Source: Zizania palustris | Taxonomy: Eukaryota; Streptophyta; Magnoliopsida; Poales; Poaceae | Assembly: GCA_019279435.1 (NCBI GenBank) | Contig: JAAALK010000082.1 | Coordinates: forward strand, 20,923,116 to 20,987,115 | Direction: 5' to 3' | DNA: 64,000 nt | In this document: positions 45,585 to 55,822 of the stretch, piece after piece | Layout of the letters: every line of letters starts with the position of its first letter | Numbering within the stretch: position 1 is the first letter of the stretch | Notes under the pieces: generated by a model | What the model was told of the DNA's origin: nothing | The model's input: only the letters and a program-made list of their open reading frames with translations | Databases searched by the model: none | Made by a program: the position numbers and the translations under genes

Positions 45585-45839
45585 CCAAACGGGGAGAAAT
45601 GGTTTACATAATGTTTTTGCTTGGTTAAATGGATTTCATGTTGCATTGATGTTTTTGCCAAAGATTGGGAGAATGTTTTTGCATGAGTTTAAACATGACC
45701 TTTTGCCAAAGGGGGAGATCTTTTATCAAGTGACATGTTTCTGCTCATTTCTGAGTTTTTATGGTCACTTGTGCGCTGAACTTGAAACTTTCATCATATT
45801 TCTTTTTGGAGTTATCAATGCACTCATCAAGGGGGAGAT
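45585..45839 (+). promoter_or_regulatory. Multiple polypurine-tract motifs before the second Sirevirus LTR
   Basis: Four motifs of the form TTGCCAAA(x)GGGGAGA occur around 45585-45598, 45656-45674, 45703-45718 and 45826-45838. The last directly precedes the LTR at 45840. Repeated polypurine tracts upstream of the 3' LTR are a known Sirevirus feature. The sequence from 44651 to 45584 is AT-rich 3' non-coding DNA with no gene seen. Confidence 0.75.
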
Positions 45840-46692
45840 TGTCAAACCTAGTAAGGTCGCACTGTGGTTTTTGTCTTTGTGGTGAGTGATTGACAAGCTT
45901 GCTCGATCTGGAGTGATGAGCAGGAGTGATGAGTGAGTGGTGGTTTGCTTGCATCGATGGGATTGATGTGTGAATGGAGAGTGTGTGCCGAGGGGATTGG
46001 TGTGCGTCGTGTTTCGTGTTTTGTCTTATCTCATGTGTGCAGGGTGGAGACGCTAACCAACTATCAACGGCGGGTGATCAAGAGTCAAGCGGGGAGCTCG
46101 ATGCCAGAGGATCAAGGATGTCGTGTGAAGGTGGAGATGATCTCAAGAGTGCACAGGGAGATAGAGCAAGGCATGGACGGACAGATGGTCGAGACAGCGT
46201 GACGATCAAGTTAGTGAAAGGGAGGCCAATGCAAATGATCAGGCGGCTTGAGGGGGTCGAGAGCAGGAGAGACTTGCTAGTGGTCGAGTTTGTGGATTGG
46301 TGTCACATGACGGTGATCGAGGTGGCTTTGTCGGTTTTTGCTAAAAACTTTCACATTAGAAAATGTTTTTTTGTCTAAAAACTTTCACATTGAAATTTTC
46401 AAATTCTAAAAAAATATTAAAAGAATGGGGTCAATGATGTAATAAATTAAGAATATACATTAATGTATTTTTCAAAATTGATAATTCTGAAAATACATTA
46501 TGGCAATTAGGTAAATACCTAGAACTTTAACCCTAATGACATTTTGGAGATTTCCTTAATGGGCTTGCCTATATAAACGACTCCATGCCCAAGGGTTAGG
46601 TGACTTTTTTGGCTGTTATTTTGAGGCCTGTAATTTGGAGAGGTGGCTGGACATTTGATAGAACTTTTTGTCTGGAATTTTGTGGGCTAAAG
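45840..46692 (+). repeat. Sirevirus remnant LTR, second copy
   Basis: It begins TGTCAAACCTAGTAAGG after a polypurine tract and has a TATATAAAC box near 46569. The 3' edge is set only by the primer-binding-site-like sequence at 46695. The following 46695-47782 repeats the leader seen after the first LTR up to about 47105 and is then unique, non-coding sequence to the Tat2-b LTR. Confidence 0.7.
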
Positions 46693-47782
46693 AGTGGTAT
46701 CCAGAAGTTCTCTTATAATCTCTCTGTGCTACTTTGCTTCTAAAAGAGCTTTTACTATTGGCATCCTAGATGAACTACAACAGCTATCGTAGTGTTCCCT
46801 TTCTGATTTCTAGCGTCGAGACAGCCAGGGTGCGCCACCAATTTTTGATTTGCATCTTCTTCGTGTTTTTGGTCCTGGTAGTTGTCCATTTGCATATTCC
46901 TTGCTTCTTCTCGGCTAGGTATTCTTGCGCTGATTGCTGAGGTCCGAGACTCTTTCAAGAGCGCATCCAAGCATTTCGCAGTGTACTATGCCATTTCATG
47001 TCAGTGATGCCTTGTCGTATTATCTATAGGATGTCCAGTACGCATCAGTTTTTTCCCTGAGAAACACTCTACATGTTATTTTATTTCGGGATTGAATCTG
47101 TTCCACGCCGCCAGCCAGTGTTGTCTGCGGTTCTACATGAGCATATTTTTTTCTCTTGTTCAACTTTGCTTCAAGGTATTTTGCCGGTTGAGTCTTTCTA
47201 TCAGAGTGGCCATGTTTTGCACCTCTGATTGATTTGTTTTCAGTATTGCTCTATTGATGCATACAACAGTTTTGATCAATAGCTCCTAACTCTTCTCGGC
47301 TAAATCTGAAGTTGCTATTCACTGCATCAAGGGTATTTCTTCTGAATCAGTTTTGCTTACCAATCGGATGTTCTTTACTGGCTACAACATTGTCGATTCA
47401 GGTGTTGTTTCAATCGCCAGCACCTGTGCAACCCAAGCAATCACTAGAGTCCATGGTCTGTTGTTGATTTATCATAAATCCACTATTCTGGCTTTATTCT
47501 GGTTGTTTCTATATTCTCTATTGTGTCTGATTTCTACATGTTGTACAGTCTTTTCACAGCTATGCCTCTGTAGTGAATTGATGTTGGATTATAGCATATG
47601 ATTCTATCCTCACCAAAGCTTTAATCCTTCTCAGTTTGATTTAGAGTTGTTTTTGGGTTTTTTCCGTCTGTTTTAGCTTGTAGTTTTTCTGAGATGATGT
47701 TGTTCTTATCTTTGCTACCAAATCACTTGTGATCTGAAATTTCTAGGTTTTTTTTGCTAAAGCCAAAATCACTTTTAGGGTG

Positions 47783-49067
47783 TGTTGACACGGAAACGTG
47801 CCCCCGCACTTGGGTCAGTTCGACGATCCAAAAGTGTGCAGATACTTAGAGACAAGCCTAAGCATGACGCAACACCGACGTCGCGTTCTGACAACCCTTA
47901 GTCATGATATGGGGGGGTGGAGTCACCAGGCAATCAGATCGCACAAAATAATCCAATTAGCCGAAAGAAATATATTAAACAGAATAAAATCAGCAAACCG
48001 GTCGGATCATGTCTGCTTCGAAGTCTGGTGCGAAGGGGTTGCCGAAGTATACCTTCGTCGTCCGGTGTGAAGTGTCTCGCCGAAGGGTGCCTTTAGCGTT
48101 TGGACTGGTCCAGTCGAAGATGAACTCCGAATGGATCCGGACGTGACAATCACCTCCGAACGGCGGGGTTCGGCGTGAAGTCTCTGATACAGCGAAGTAC
48201 AAAATAATAACCCAAACGCCGCACGCGAGCGACTTCGTCCAGAGTGAGGTACAAGCGTGGCGAAGCCTGTTGTGACGAAGTGTGCTGGCGAAGCCTGTCA
48301 TCGAAGCATGTAATCTCGTCGAAGGGTGTCCTGACGACCTCCGAAATAGATCTCTCAGCTCTTGACACCTCCGACGAAGTAGCTTCGAACGTGGGAACCT
48401 GCAACAAAGAGATTTCGAAGTACCAATTCGGCCTGAGGACCGAATTCTGCTAAGTGTTGCCCTAGTAGCGAAGGTAGCAATCTGTTACGCAGATTAGCGA
48501 ATACTTCATAGGCGAAATAACAAGGCGATAGTAATCTATTATGTAGATTAGCGGATACTTCACAAGCGAAGTAACAAGGGTTACCACTGTTCTGAAGTGG
48601 CTGGTGGAGGGCTTCCAGGCAAACCCACGAAGAGGTACAGAAAAGTAAAGGTAAATAAATGCAAACAAAGCTAGGGCTTTGTGTTGATTTGTGTTGGGGG
48701 GGCCTCTACGCTGACCTCGCCTCTTTATTTATAGGGGCTTAATCTCTGATCTAATCTGCTATTAATTCGGCCAGATGGAGATAAAAAACATAGCCGGAAT
48801 TGTATACAACTCAATCTCTGCCGAAGTGGGCTTCGGTCAGGCCCGTCAAGGCCTGCTCCACGGGCCGAAGCTTCGGTGGTGTGGGCCTCCGAAGGCTTCC
48901 TGGCCGAAGGCTGTGGGCTGGCCAGAGGCTTTCGGAGCCCAGAGCCCAATGGACCTTCGGCTTTGTAGGGCTTCGGCCTGACCCTGGACATGTGTATTTT
49001 TGGCCCAGAGTACCAAAACTAATATTTTGACAATCTCAGGCATTAATGTCATTTTTTGCTATCAACA
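47783..49067 (-). repeat. 3' LTR of Tat2-b (1285 bp)
   Basis: The plus-strand ends are TGTTGACACGGAAACG and TTTTTTGCTATCAACA. A minus-strand TATAAATA box lies at 48726-48733. The minus strand is preceded by the GGTAGGGGGCATG polypurine tract. No gene is seen in it. Confidence 0.92.
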
Positions 49068-49154
49068 CATGCCCCCTACCTTTTAGTGAATTGAGTGAAC
49101 TAAAATCACAACGAGCTGAAGACGATACCGTCCATATCGGCTTTTCAACACCTT

Positions 49155-52100
49155 TTATGTTGTTTGCCACACGCTTGGGACATACCTTTTCAAATACCTA
49201 CCATTCAAAGCTCTTCGAAACCGCTCTCCTCGTAGAGATTCCAACACGTATGCATTGCCGGGAGCGATTTCAGCTATCTTGAAAGGACCTTCCTAACTAG
49301 GTGACCATTTACCAAATTTGGGACTCTTCGTGCCTAAGGGTAAAATCGTCTTCCACACCAAATCTCCTACTTGAAACGATTTTGGTTTAACCTTCTTATT
49401 GTAGGCTTTGGCTACTCTCTTTTTGTCTACTTCTATGGCTTCTAAAGCTCTTAGTCTCTTATCGGTCACTTCCTCTAGATTATCCTTCAGAAGAGTTTCA
49501 TACTCATCGACCGATAAGCCATCTTGCTTTAACACTCTTAAGGAGCCAAGATCTACCTCTACAGGCAAAACAGCTTCTTGTCCATATACCAATTCATATG
49601 GACTGACTTTGGTAGCACCGTGTTTTGCAATCCTACAAGCCCATAGCGCCTCGGAAAGCACTTCATGCCACCTTTTAGGAAACTCTTCAATTTTCTTCTT
49701 AATGAGCTTAATCACGGTTTTATTACTAGACTCGGCCTGACCATTGGCCTGAGCATAGTAAGGTGAAGAGTTTATCAACTTAATACCATAATATTTGGCG
49801 AAGTCCCTTACTTCTCCAGAAACAAATGAACTACCTTGATCCGTAGTAAGAGTTTGAGGAATGCCGAATCTATGTATGATGTGCTTCAAGATAAAATCAC
49901 GTACCTCATTGTGAGTCATGTTCTTGAGAGGTACGGCCTCGGTCCACTTAGTGAAGTAATCCGTCACCATCAACACGAACCGATGTCCTTTTGAGGAAGG
50001 AGGGTGAATCTAGCCGATGAAGTCTAAACCACAACCTCGAAACGGCCATGGCTTGACAATAGGATTGAGCAATGAGGCAGGAGCCAACTGAATATTGCCA
50101 AACTTCTGACATGCTTCACACCCTCTATAGTACTTGAAACAATCTTCAGTCATAGTCGGCCAATAAAAACCTGCTCTTTTGAGCATCCAACTCATTTTTT
50201 GGGCCGACTGATGAGTGCCGCAAAGTCCTTCATGGACTTCTCCCGTAGCCACCTGGGATTGTTCGTGGTCTAAACACTTCAAAAGTACTCCATCGATGGT
50301 TCGGCGGTACAATATGTCGTCTATCAACACGAATTTGAATGCTTGTCGCTGATCCTTCCGATCAACCCTTTGGCTAGGGTCTCTCAAATACTGGACGATT
50401 GAGATCCTCCAATCGCCCTTATAAATTTCAGAGGGTCTCGCTGGCTCTCCTTCTGAAAAAATTCTAAATTACTGACTTTGGGGTACCCCCGAGCCATTCC
50501 TGCTCCTGTCGAAGCCTGGCCGGGCTGGCCGTTCGGAGTGTGCTAGGCCGAAGCCCTTTGGAGGGTTCGGACTCTGAGGAGCCTTCTCCGTGCAGGAGGC
50601 TTCGGCCTACAGACTCCGGCGTGCCAGGTCTCTTGGTCGGTAGGGTACTCCGGTCCAGGGATCTTGCCGCGTAGTGGCCTTTGGCGGCTAGAGGGGTTCA
50701 ACCCGGAGGGTGTGCCTGCCCACCATTACTCGCTTCGGCAGTGAGACCAAGCATAGGCTTCTCCAATACAGAAATTTTTCCTCTCCTGACTTGGTAACCA
50801 GATGCTTGCTGAGCCAAATCATTTGTGACTGAATTGGCTTTTCTTTACACGTGAGAGATTTTGAAGTCATCGAAAGTAGCAACTATGTCTAGACATTTAT
50901 CCAAGTAACTATTCAGCGAGCCGTTAAAGCATTGAGCACTTTTAGCTACTTGTTGCACTACTAACAAAGAATCACCATATGCGTGGACATGTGTAGCACC
51001 TACAGATTCTAGTAATTCGATAACTAACAATAAAGCTTCATATTCGGCTTGGTTATTAGTGGAAGAAAATTCTAGACGGGCCGAAGTTTCGAAGTGCATT
51101 CCATTAGGTGAGATGAGAACCACTCCAATACCTTGGCCACTCTTGCAAACCGAACCATCAAAATAAAGTTTCCATGGCACTACCTCAACTAGAGCAATAT
51201 TGTCACTCCAGCTGACATCTATGTGGTGATCAACTATAAAGTTGGCTACGATTTGGCCTTTCATCGCTCTCAGGGGTTCGTAGGCCAAATCGTACTCAAT
51301 CAACGCGTAAGCCCATTTTCCGATTCTTCCACCTAGAATCGGCTTCTGTAACATGTGATTTATTACATCGGTTTGGCAAACGACAACACATGTAGTAGGG
51401 AGAAGATAATGGTGTAATTTGGTGCATGCGTAGTAAAGTGATAAACATAATCATTCCACAAATGCATACCTGGTTTCGGCATCCAGCAGGCGGCGGCTCA
51501 AGAATGTGATGATGTACTCTTTCCCCTCTACCTCCTGGGTTAGCATGGCCCCAATCACGCTATCTTTAGCAGCGATGTATAGCCGAAACGGAATTTCGGC
51601 TTTGGGTGCTCTCACCACAGGCGATGATGACAAGCACTCCTTGATCTTCTCAAAAGCATTTTGCTGGCTTGCCCCCCAAGTGAACTCGTCTTCGTTTTTC
51701 AGCCGGAGTATGGGGACAAAGGCATCAATCTTGCCGGACAAGTTGGATATAAAGCGGCGCAAATAGTTCATCTTGCCTAGCAATTTTTGTACATCCCATT
51801 TGCATGTCGGCGCTGCAATGTTTCTAATATTCTCAAGTCTCTTAGGATCAATTTCTATGCCTCTCTCGTGAATCATGAAACCTAAGAACTTACCCGCCGA
51901 CACACCAAAAGCACACTTGAGTAGGTTCATTTTCAACCCATACTATCGCATTCTATCAAAAGCAACCTTCAAATCGGCTAAATGGTTTCCCATAGCATCC
52001 GATTTGACTATGACATCATCGATGTAAACTTCTAACATAACTCCTAACAAGTCATGAAAGATCAAGTTCATAGCACGCTGGTACGTGGCGCCAGCATTCT

Positions 52101-52839
52101 TCAAACCAAAAGTCATGACGACCCACTCGAACAAACCGACAAAACCCAGGCATCGAAAGGCAGTCTTATAGACGTCCTCTTTGGCCATAAAGATTTGATT
52201 ATAACCAGCATTGCCATCAAGAAAACTTAGTACCTTGTGTTCTGAAGCATCGTTGATTAGCATGACGGCTATCGGCATTGGATACTCATCCTTTGGAGTG
52301 GCTCTGTTTAGATCTCTGAAATCAATACATACGCGTATCTTGCCGCTCTCTTTCTTCTCTACAGGCACAATGTTAGCAACCCATTCCGCGTACCTGCATG
52401 GCCTAATAAATTCAGCCTTGAGTAGCCGCTCTACTTCTTCTTTAATTCGGTCATAGATGGTTGAGTTAAAGCAATGAGGAGGCTGCTTATAAGGCCTAAA
52501 TCCGGACTTGATAGGCAGCCAATGCTCCACGAGCTCGCGGCTTAGTCCTGGCATCTCGCAATACTCCCATGCGAAACAATCGACATACGACCGAAGTAAC
52601 TTTATTACTTCAGCCTTTTCATCGGGCTGTAAATGTTGGTCTACAAAAGTCAGCCTTGGGATGCTACCATTACCTATGTCAACTTCCTCCAAGGGATCGG
52701 CCGACGCAAAACCTTGTCCAAATTTCTGTATTTCACTAAAGTCCCCGATGGCCTCGGCAATACCGTCTTTACTAGCACAATATTGCTCCACACGAGACTT
52801 TAGCCAGTCTAGATTATTCTTGCTAGACATGGATATCAA
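49155..52839 (-). pseudogene. Tat2-b pol: RT, two RNase H domains, integrase
   Basis: RT (52839-51943) has KIRVCIDFRDLNRATPKDE, FLDGNAGYNQIFMA and an intact YIDD near 52015-52026. The thumb and first RNase H follow (51936-51360). The second, archaeal-type RNase H (51354-50845) has LYFDGSVCKSGQGIGVVL and STNNQAEYEALL. Integrase has the zinc finger EGLCGTHQSAQKMSW with YRGCEACQKFG, the core GLDFIG, TTDQGSSF and AQAESSNK, and the tail YGQEAVLPVEVDLGSL. Stops seen are TAG after DRMR near 51939, TGA after AFVE near 51449, TAA after ISHV near 50843, TAG after DFIG near 50010, and TAG in the tail near 49291. It is otherwise well preserved, and better kept than Tat2-a. Confidence 0.92.
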
Positions 52840-53513
52840 TACAAAAATAGTCGTGCTACTCCAGTCGGCTTTACATACACTAGTATAAAATGTCGTCCGG
52901 ATACGCTAACAAAATCATAATCCGAAAGATCTCTACCTGATAGACACTCTACTTTGTTATGGTCGGCGTCAACCGATACATCGGCCAATGCTACTTGGGC
53001 CAAAGTATCTGTGGGAATGACTTCTACCTCATCGCCGTCCCACTGTATCAGGCACTGGTGTAGAGTAGAAGGAATGCAACAGTTCGCGTGAATCCAGTCG
53101 CGCCCGAGTAGTACGCTGTAGTTACCTTGTACGTCGATGACGAAAAATGTTGTTGGCGATGTCTTGTTGCCCACCGTCAACTCCATGGAGAGTACGCCCT
53201 TGGCCTCAGAGCTCTCGTTGTTGAAGCCGTTGAGCATGAATTTGGTCTTCTTCAAGTCATCCTCGTCCCTGCCAAGTTTCTTCAACAACGAGTAAGGCAT
53301 TAAGTTAACAGTGGCACCACCGTCGACGAGCATTCGGGACATCGGCTTTCCATCAATGTGACCTCTGACATAGAGAGGCTTCAGATGGCGAGTCGAGTCC
53401 TCGAGTTTCTCGAAGATGGCATTATGTGGACCGAGGTTCAATTGAGCGACCCCGACCTCGTCATGTGGCAGGGCGAACTCGGCGGGCAGCGTGACGATGT
53501 TGATATCCATCAC
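52836..53513 (-). pseudogene. Tat2-b retropepsin (protease) region
   Basis: The aspartic-protease active site is RMLVDGGATVNLMPYSLLKK (D-G-G in place of D-S/T-G, as usual in this lineage). It is followed by LLGRDWIHANCCIPSTLHQ, the second conserved block of retropepsins in Gypsy elements. The frame joins the upstream gag-like region only through a one-base shift near 53512, and continues toward RT across a second break near 52838. Confidence 0.88.
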
Positions 53514-54690
53514 CTGGGGTGGGGCCCTTCAGAGATGGGCGAGTAATCGTCATCGAGCATGTCATCATTGTCGTCGCTCGGACTAGGAGTCGGGTTGGTT
53601 ATCTCAACCGGCTTCTCCCTCCATACCTGTCTTGTAGCTGGCCGTGGGTGGATTTCTTCGAAGATAGCATCGCGCTCGTCCTCAGCTTCCTTCTCGCGCA
53701 TCTCCTGTGCCCGTAGTCGTTGTAAGTGTCTCTTCTGTGATTTGGACATGCCTGGAGGGGCCCAAGATGGTTGCGGCTTGGTGCCGGGTGCTACTGTTCG
53801 GCTTCTATCAACTCTGGTCGAAGTGGTCCTGCGCCCTTTGGCCTTGTGCACCCTGTGCTCGAAGGGGTCTTTTCTGCGAACCCCGACGGACGGACAGGAC
53901 TTGTTTGGCCGATCAAAACAAGCTTCGGTGTAGAGCCCGACCGAAGCATGGGACTTACCTCCGTCAGACTTCGGTGACAAAGTCTTCGGGATTGGGACTT
54001 CCTGAGACCCAACTCTGATGGTGATGGCTTCGGACTCCCTGACTTCGGCCTCCATGTTCCCACACCCTTCAGCTTTGCTATGCATGGTCCGATTCGGAGG
54101 CACCACGGACAGTTTGTGGACGATGCCCCCTCTGCTGCGTCTGTTTGTCCCTGCCATCCATAATACTCCGAAGGAAAACAAGGCATAGTGTTAGGTTGCA
54201 GAGGGTACCCCGACCCGGATACGTACGAAGCCCACGGGGTTCCCGCCCAGTCGTACGGCGGAGGCATCGGTGGCTCTAGTGGCCTTGCCCACTGAGAGCC
54301 GAACTCGTTACCCGGAAGGGGGTTCAATAGAGTTGATGGTGTCTCGGACCACACCAGCGAAGGGTCCTGCCAGGCTGGAGGTATGTTCGGCCAGTGCAGG
54401 TCGAAGCCTCCTATCGGAGAAGTCCAACATGGGGGGTTCGGCCATTGTGGCTCGAAGCCACCGTGCGGAATGTCAGGCCACCGTGGCCCGAAGCCGCCGT
54501 GTGGAGGGTTCGACTTCTTCATTCCAAAGCTACCTTCCGAGAGTCTTGGACCCTTCGGCTGCTTTAGCTTCTTAGTGTGGGGACCTGCTTCCTTGGCTTT
54601 TCTTTGATGCTTGTTTAACAGCATACTATACGTTACCTTCGGCCTCTTGCAAGCTTTAGTCGAAGGGGTATTAATGTTCTGTTTCCACAC
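53510..54690 (-). pseudogene. Tat2-b gag-like C-terminal region
   Basis: Pro/Trp-rich sequence contains diverged repeats of the type PHGGFGPRWPD and PHGGFEPQWPN. It is followed by a basic, helical stretch (SKSQKRHLQRLRAQEMREKE) and an acidic tail (DDNDDMLDDDY) leading into the protease. A frame change occurs between 54181 and 53791. No capsid core or zinc knuckle is visible, so gag is inferred from position. It is cut at 54715 by Tat1-c. Confidence 0.65.
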
Positions 54691-54715
54691 TCCTATCTCG
54701 GGGTTCTTCGGTATG

Positions 54716-55210
54716 TGTTAGGGGAAAATATTTCATCCTCAGAGCTATTATGGTAACAAGGCAAAGGCAGGTGATTGAATCAAAGGTTTCCAGCATATAA
54801 CTCTGGAATCACCGTGGATCAAGTTCGAAGTATGGAGGCGAACTCTAGTTCGGAGTATATCTTCGAACTAGGACTCTTCCGAGAGCTTCCTTGCCAGCTA
54901 GGATGGAAGACTTATCTTCCTTCTCAATAGATTAGTCTTTTACTATTTTAGCCCTATTAAGGGTACCGAATAGTTTCCACTATGTCGGTTGTAATAGAGG
55001 GGTAAAAAGGTCTTTTCCTTAATGTTTGGGCCTATAAATACACCCCGTTTTACCCTGTAATGAGGACCGAATACAAGTTATTCATTATACATTTCCGAAC
55101 TATTTTAAGCTATTATCCTTTTGAAGGCTTGAAATAGTTTACTTCGCAAACACTTCGTTTGTTAGTTTCTAACCTTCAGAAACCTGTTAGCGTAATCTTT
55201 TACGCCAACA
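54716..55210 (+). repeat. 5' LTR of Tat1-c (495 bp)
   Basis: It starts TGTTAGGGGAAAATATTTC (one change from the family TGTTGGGGG) and ends TTTTACGCCAACA. A TATAAATA box is at 55033-55040. The five bases before it are GTATG; the matching target duplicate would lie past the window end. Confidence 0.93.
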
Positions 55211-55211
55211 G

Positions 55212-55230
55212 TTGGCACCGTCCGTGGGGA
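55212..55230 (+). other. Primer-binding site of Tat1-c
   Basis: TTGGCACCGTCCGTGGGGA, one base inside the LTR. It is the same site as in Tat1-b and the nested element with one or two base differences. The tRNA is not assigned. Confidence 0.85.
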
Positions 55231-55272
55231 ACCTTGTCCAAAAAACTTCGTTCTCTAACAAGTTCTCAAACC

Positions 55273-55822
55273 ATGCCTCCCAAGCGGAGTGCAGGTGGTA
55301 GTCCTATTCGGAGGTCTACTCGGACCTCCGGAGCAAGATCTTCAAACACAGTTGAGGTCGGAGGGCCTTCGACATTTTCTCCACCTCAAACTCCGGAAGG
55401 GATTTACCTTCCTCGAGCATACGGAGTTCCTCCGCCAACTCCATCTATAGTTCGGCCGGCCGGAGTCCCTCTTCCACCTCAAGTTCCACTTCGAACTGAT
55501 GCGTACAGTTCTCAAGACTCGGAAGGTCCTTCCGAAGGAGATGAAGATGGTCTTGGTGATATGGCCGCTCAAATGGCCAGTCTCCAAGCTGAAGTAGCAA
55601 GGTGGCGGCAAGAAGCCGTAGGTAGGCTTCGTTCTCAGGCCACCCCAGTCATCCCCAAAGTGCCCGAAGACGACGAACTTCTTTATCCCGAAGCCCCAGA
55701 GAACGCTTCCTTCGACACCGAATCTCCACTGCATCCTGAATTGCAGAAAGTGCGCTTCGACCCTAAGTTCAAAACTTCAAAGATTTGCAAATATTCAGGA
55801 GATGAGGATCCTGGAGAGTGCG
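55273..55822 (+). pseudogene. Tat1-c gag N-terminal fragment
   Basis: From ATG 55273 (MPPKRSAGGSP) the Ser/Pro-rich N-terminus, a short coiled stretch (MAAQMASLQAEVARWRQEA) and FDPKFKTSKICKYSGDEDP are preserved without stops. The sequence then jumps to the protease-RT linker of pol. By comparison with Tat1-b (about 23360 to 25020), roughly 1.65 kb covering the capsid core, nucleocapsid and protease has been deleted. The frame runs out of register with pol at the junction. Confidence 0.88.

Larger units (their letters stand above)
42135..47782 (+). mobile_element. Sirevirus-type Copia remnant, LTR-interior-LTR-leader
   Basis: Two related LTRs begin TGT(G/C)AAACCTAGT at 42135 and 45840. Each contains a TATATAAA box and is followed by the primer-binding-site-like TGGTATCCAGAAG (43698 and 46695) and ~400 bases of shared leader. 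The interior has a gag zinc knuckle (44214-44255) and a series of CAAAGGGGGAGA-type polypurine motifs before the second LTR, which is characteristic of Sireviruses. pol is absent. Because leader sequence follows both LTRs, the arrangement is a recombined or tandem partial element rather than a simple deletion. It ends where the Tat2-b LTR starts. Confidence 0.7.
47783..54715 (-). mobile_element. Gypsy element Tat2-b (5' end cut by Tat1-c)
   Basis: In element order on the minus strand this has a gag-like region (54690-53510), protease, RT with first RNase H, second RNase H, integrase (to ~49155), polypurine tract (49068-49080) and a 1285-bp 3' LTR. The 5' LTR and gag start are displaced beyond the Tat1-c insertion at 54716. 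It belongs to the same family as Tat2-a. Two RNase H domains place it with the Tat lineage, but it is clearly distinct from Tat1 in sequence and LTR. Confidence 0.9.

Noticed and set aside
44307..45885. Small plus-strand frames after the Sirevirus knuckle, considered as an envelope-like gene
   Set aside because: They are AT-rich, short, without signal peptide plus transmembrane arrangement or conserved motif, and fall in the 3' non-coding region with polypurine tracts.
47110..47780. Candidate unique host exon right of the Sirevirus remnant
   Set aside because: No convincing reading frame or splice structure; likely element leader sequence.
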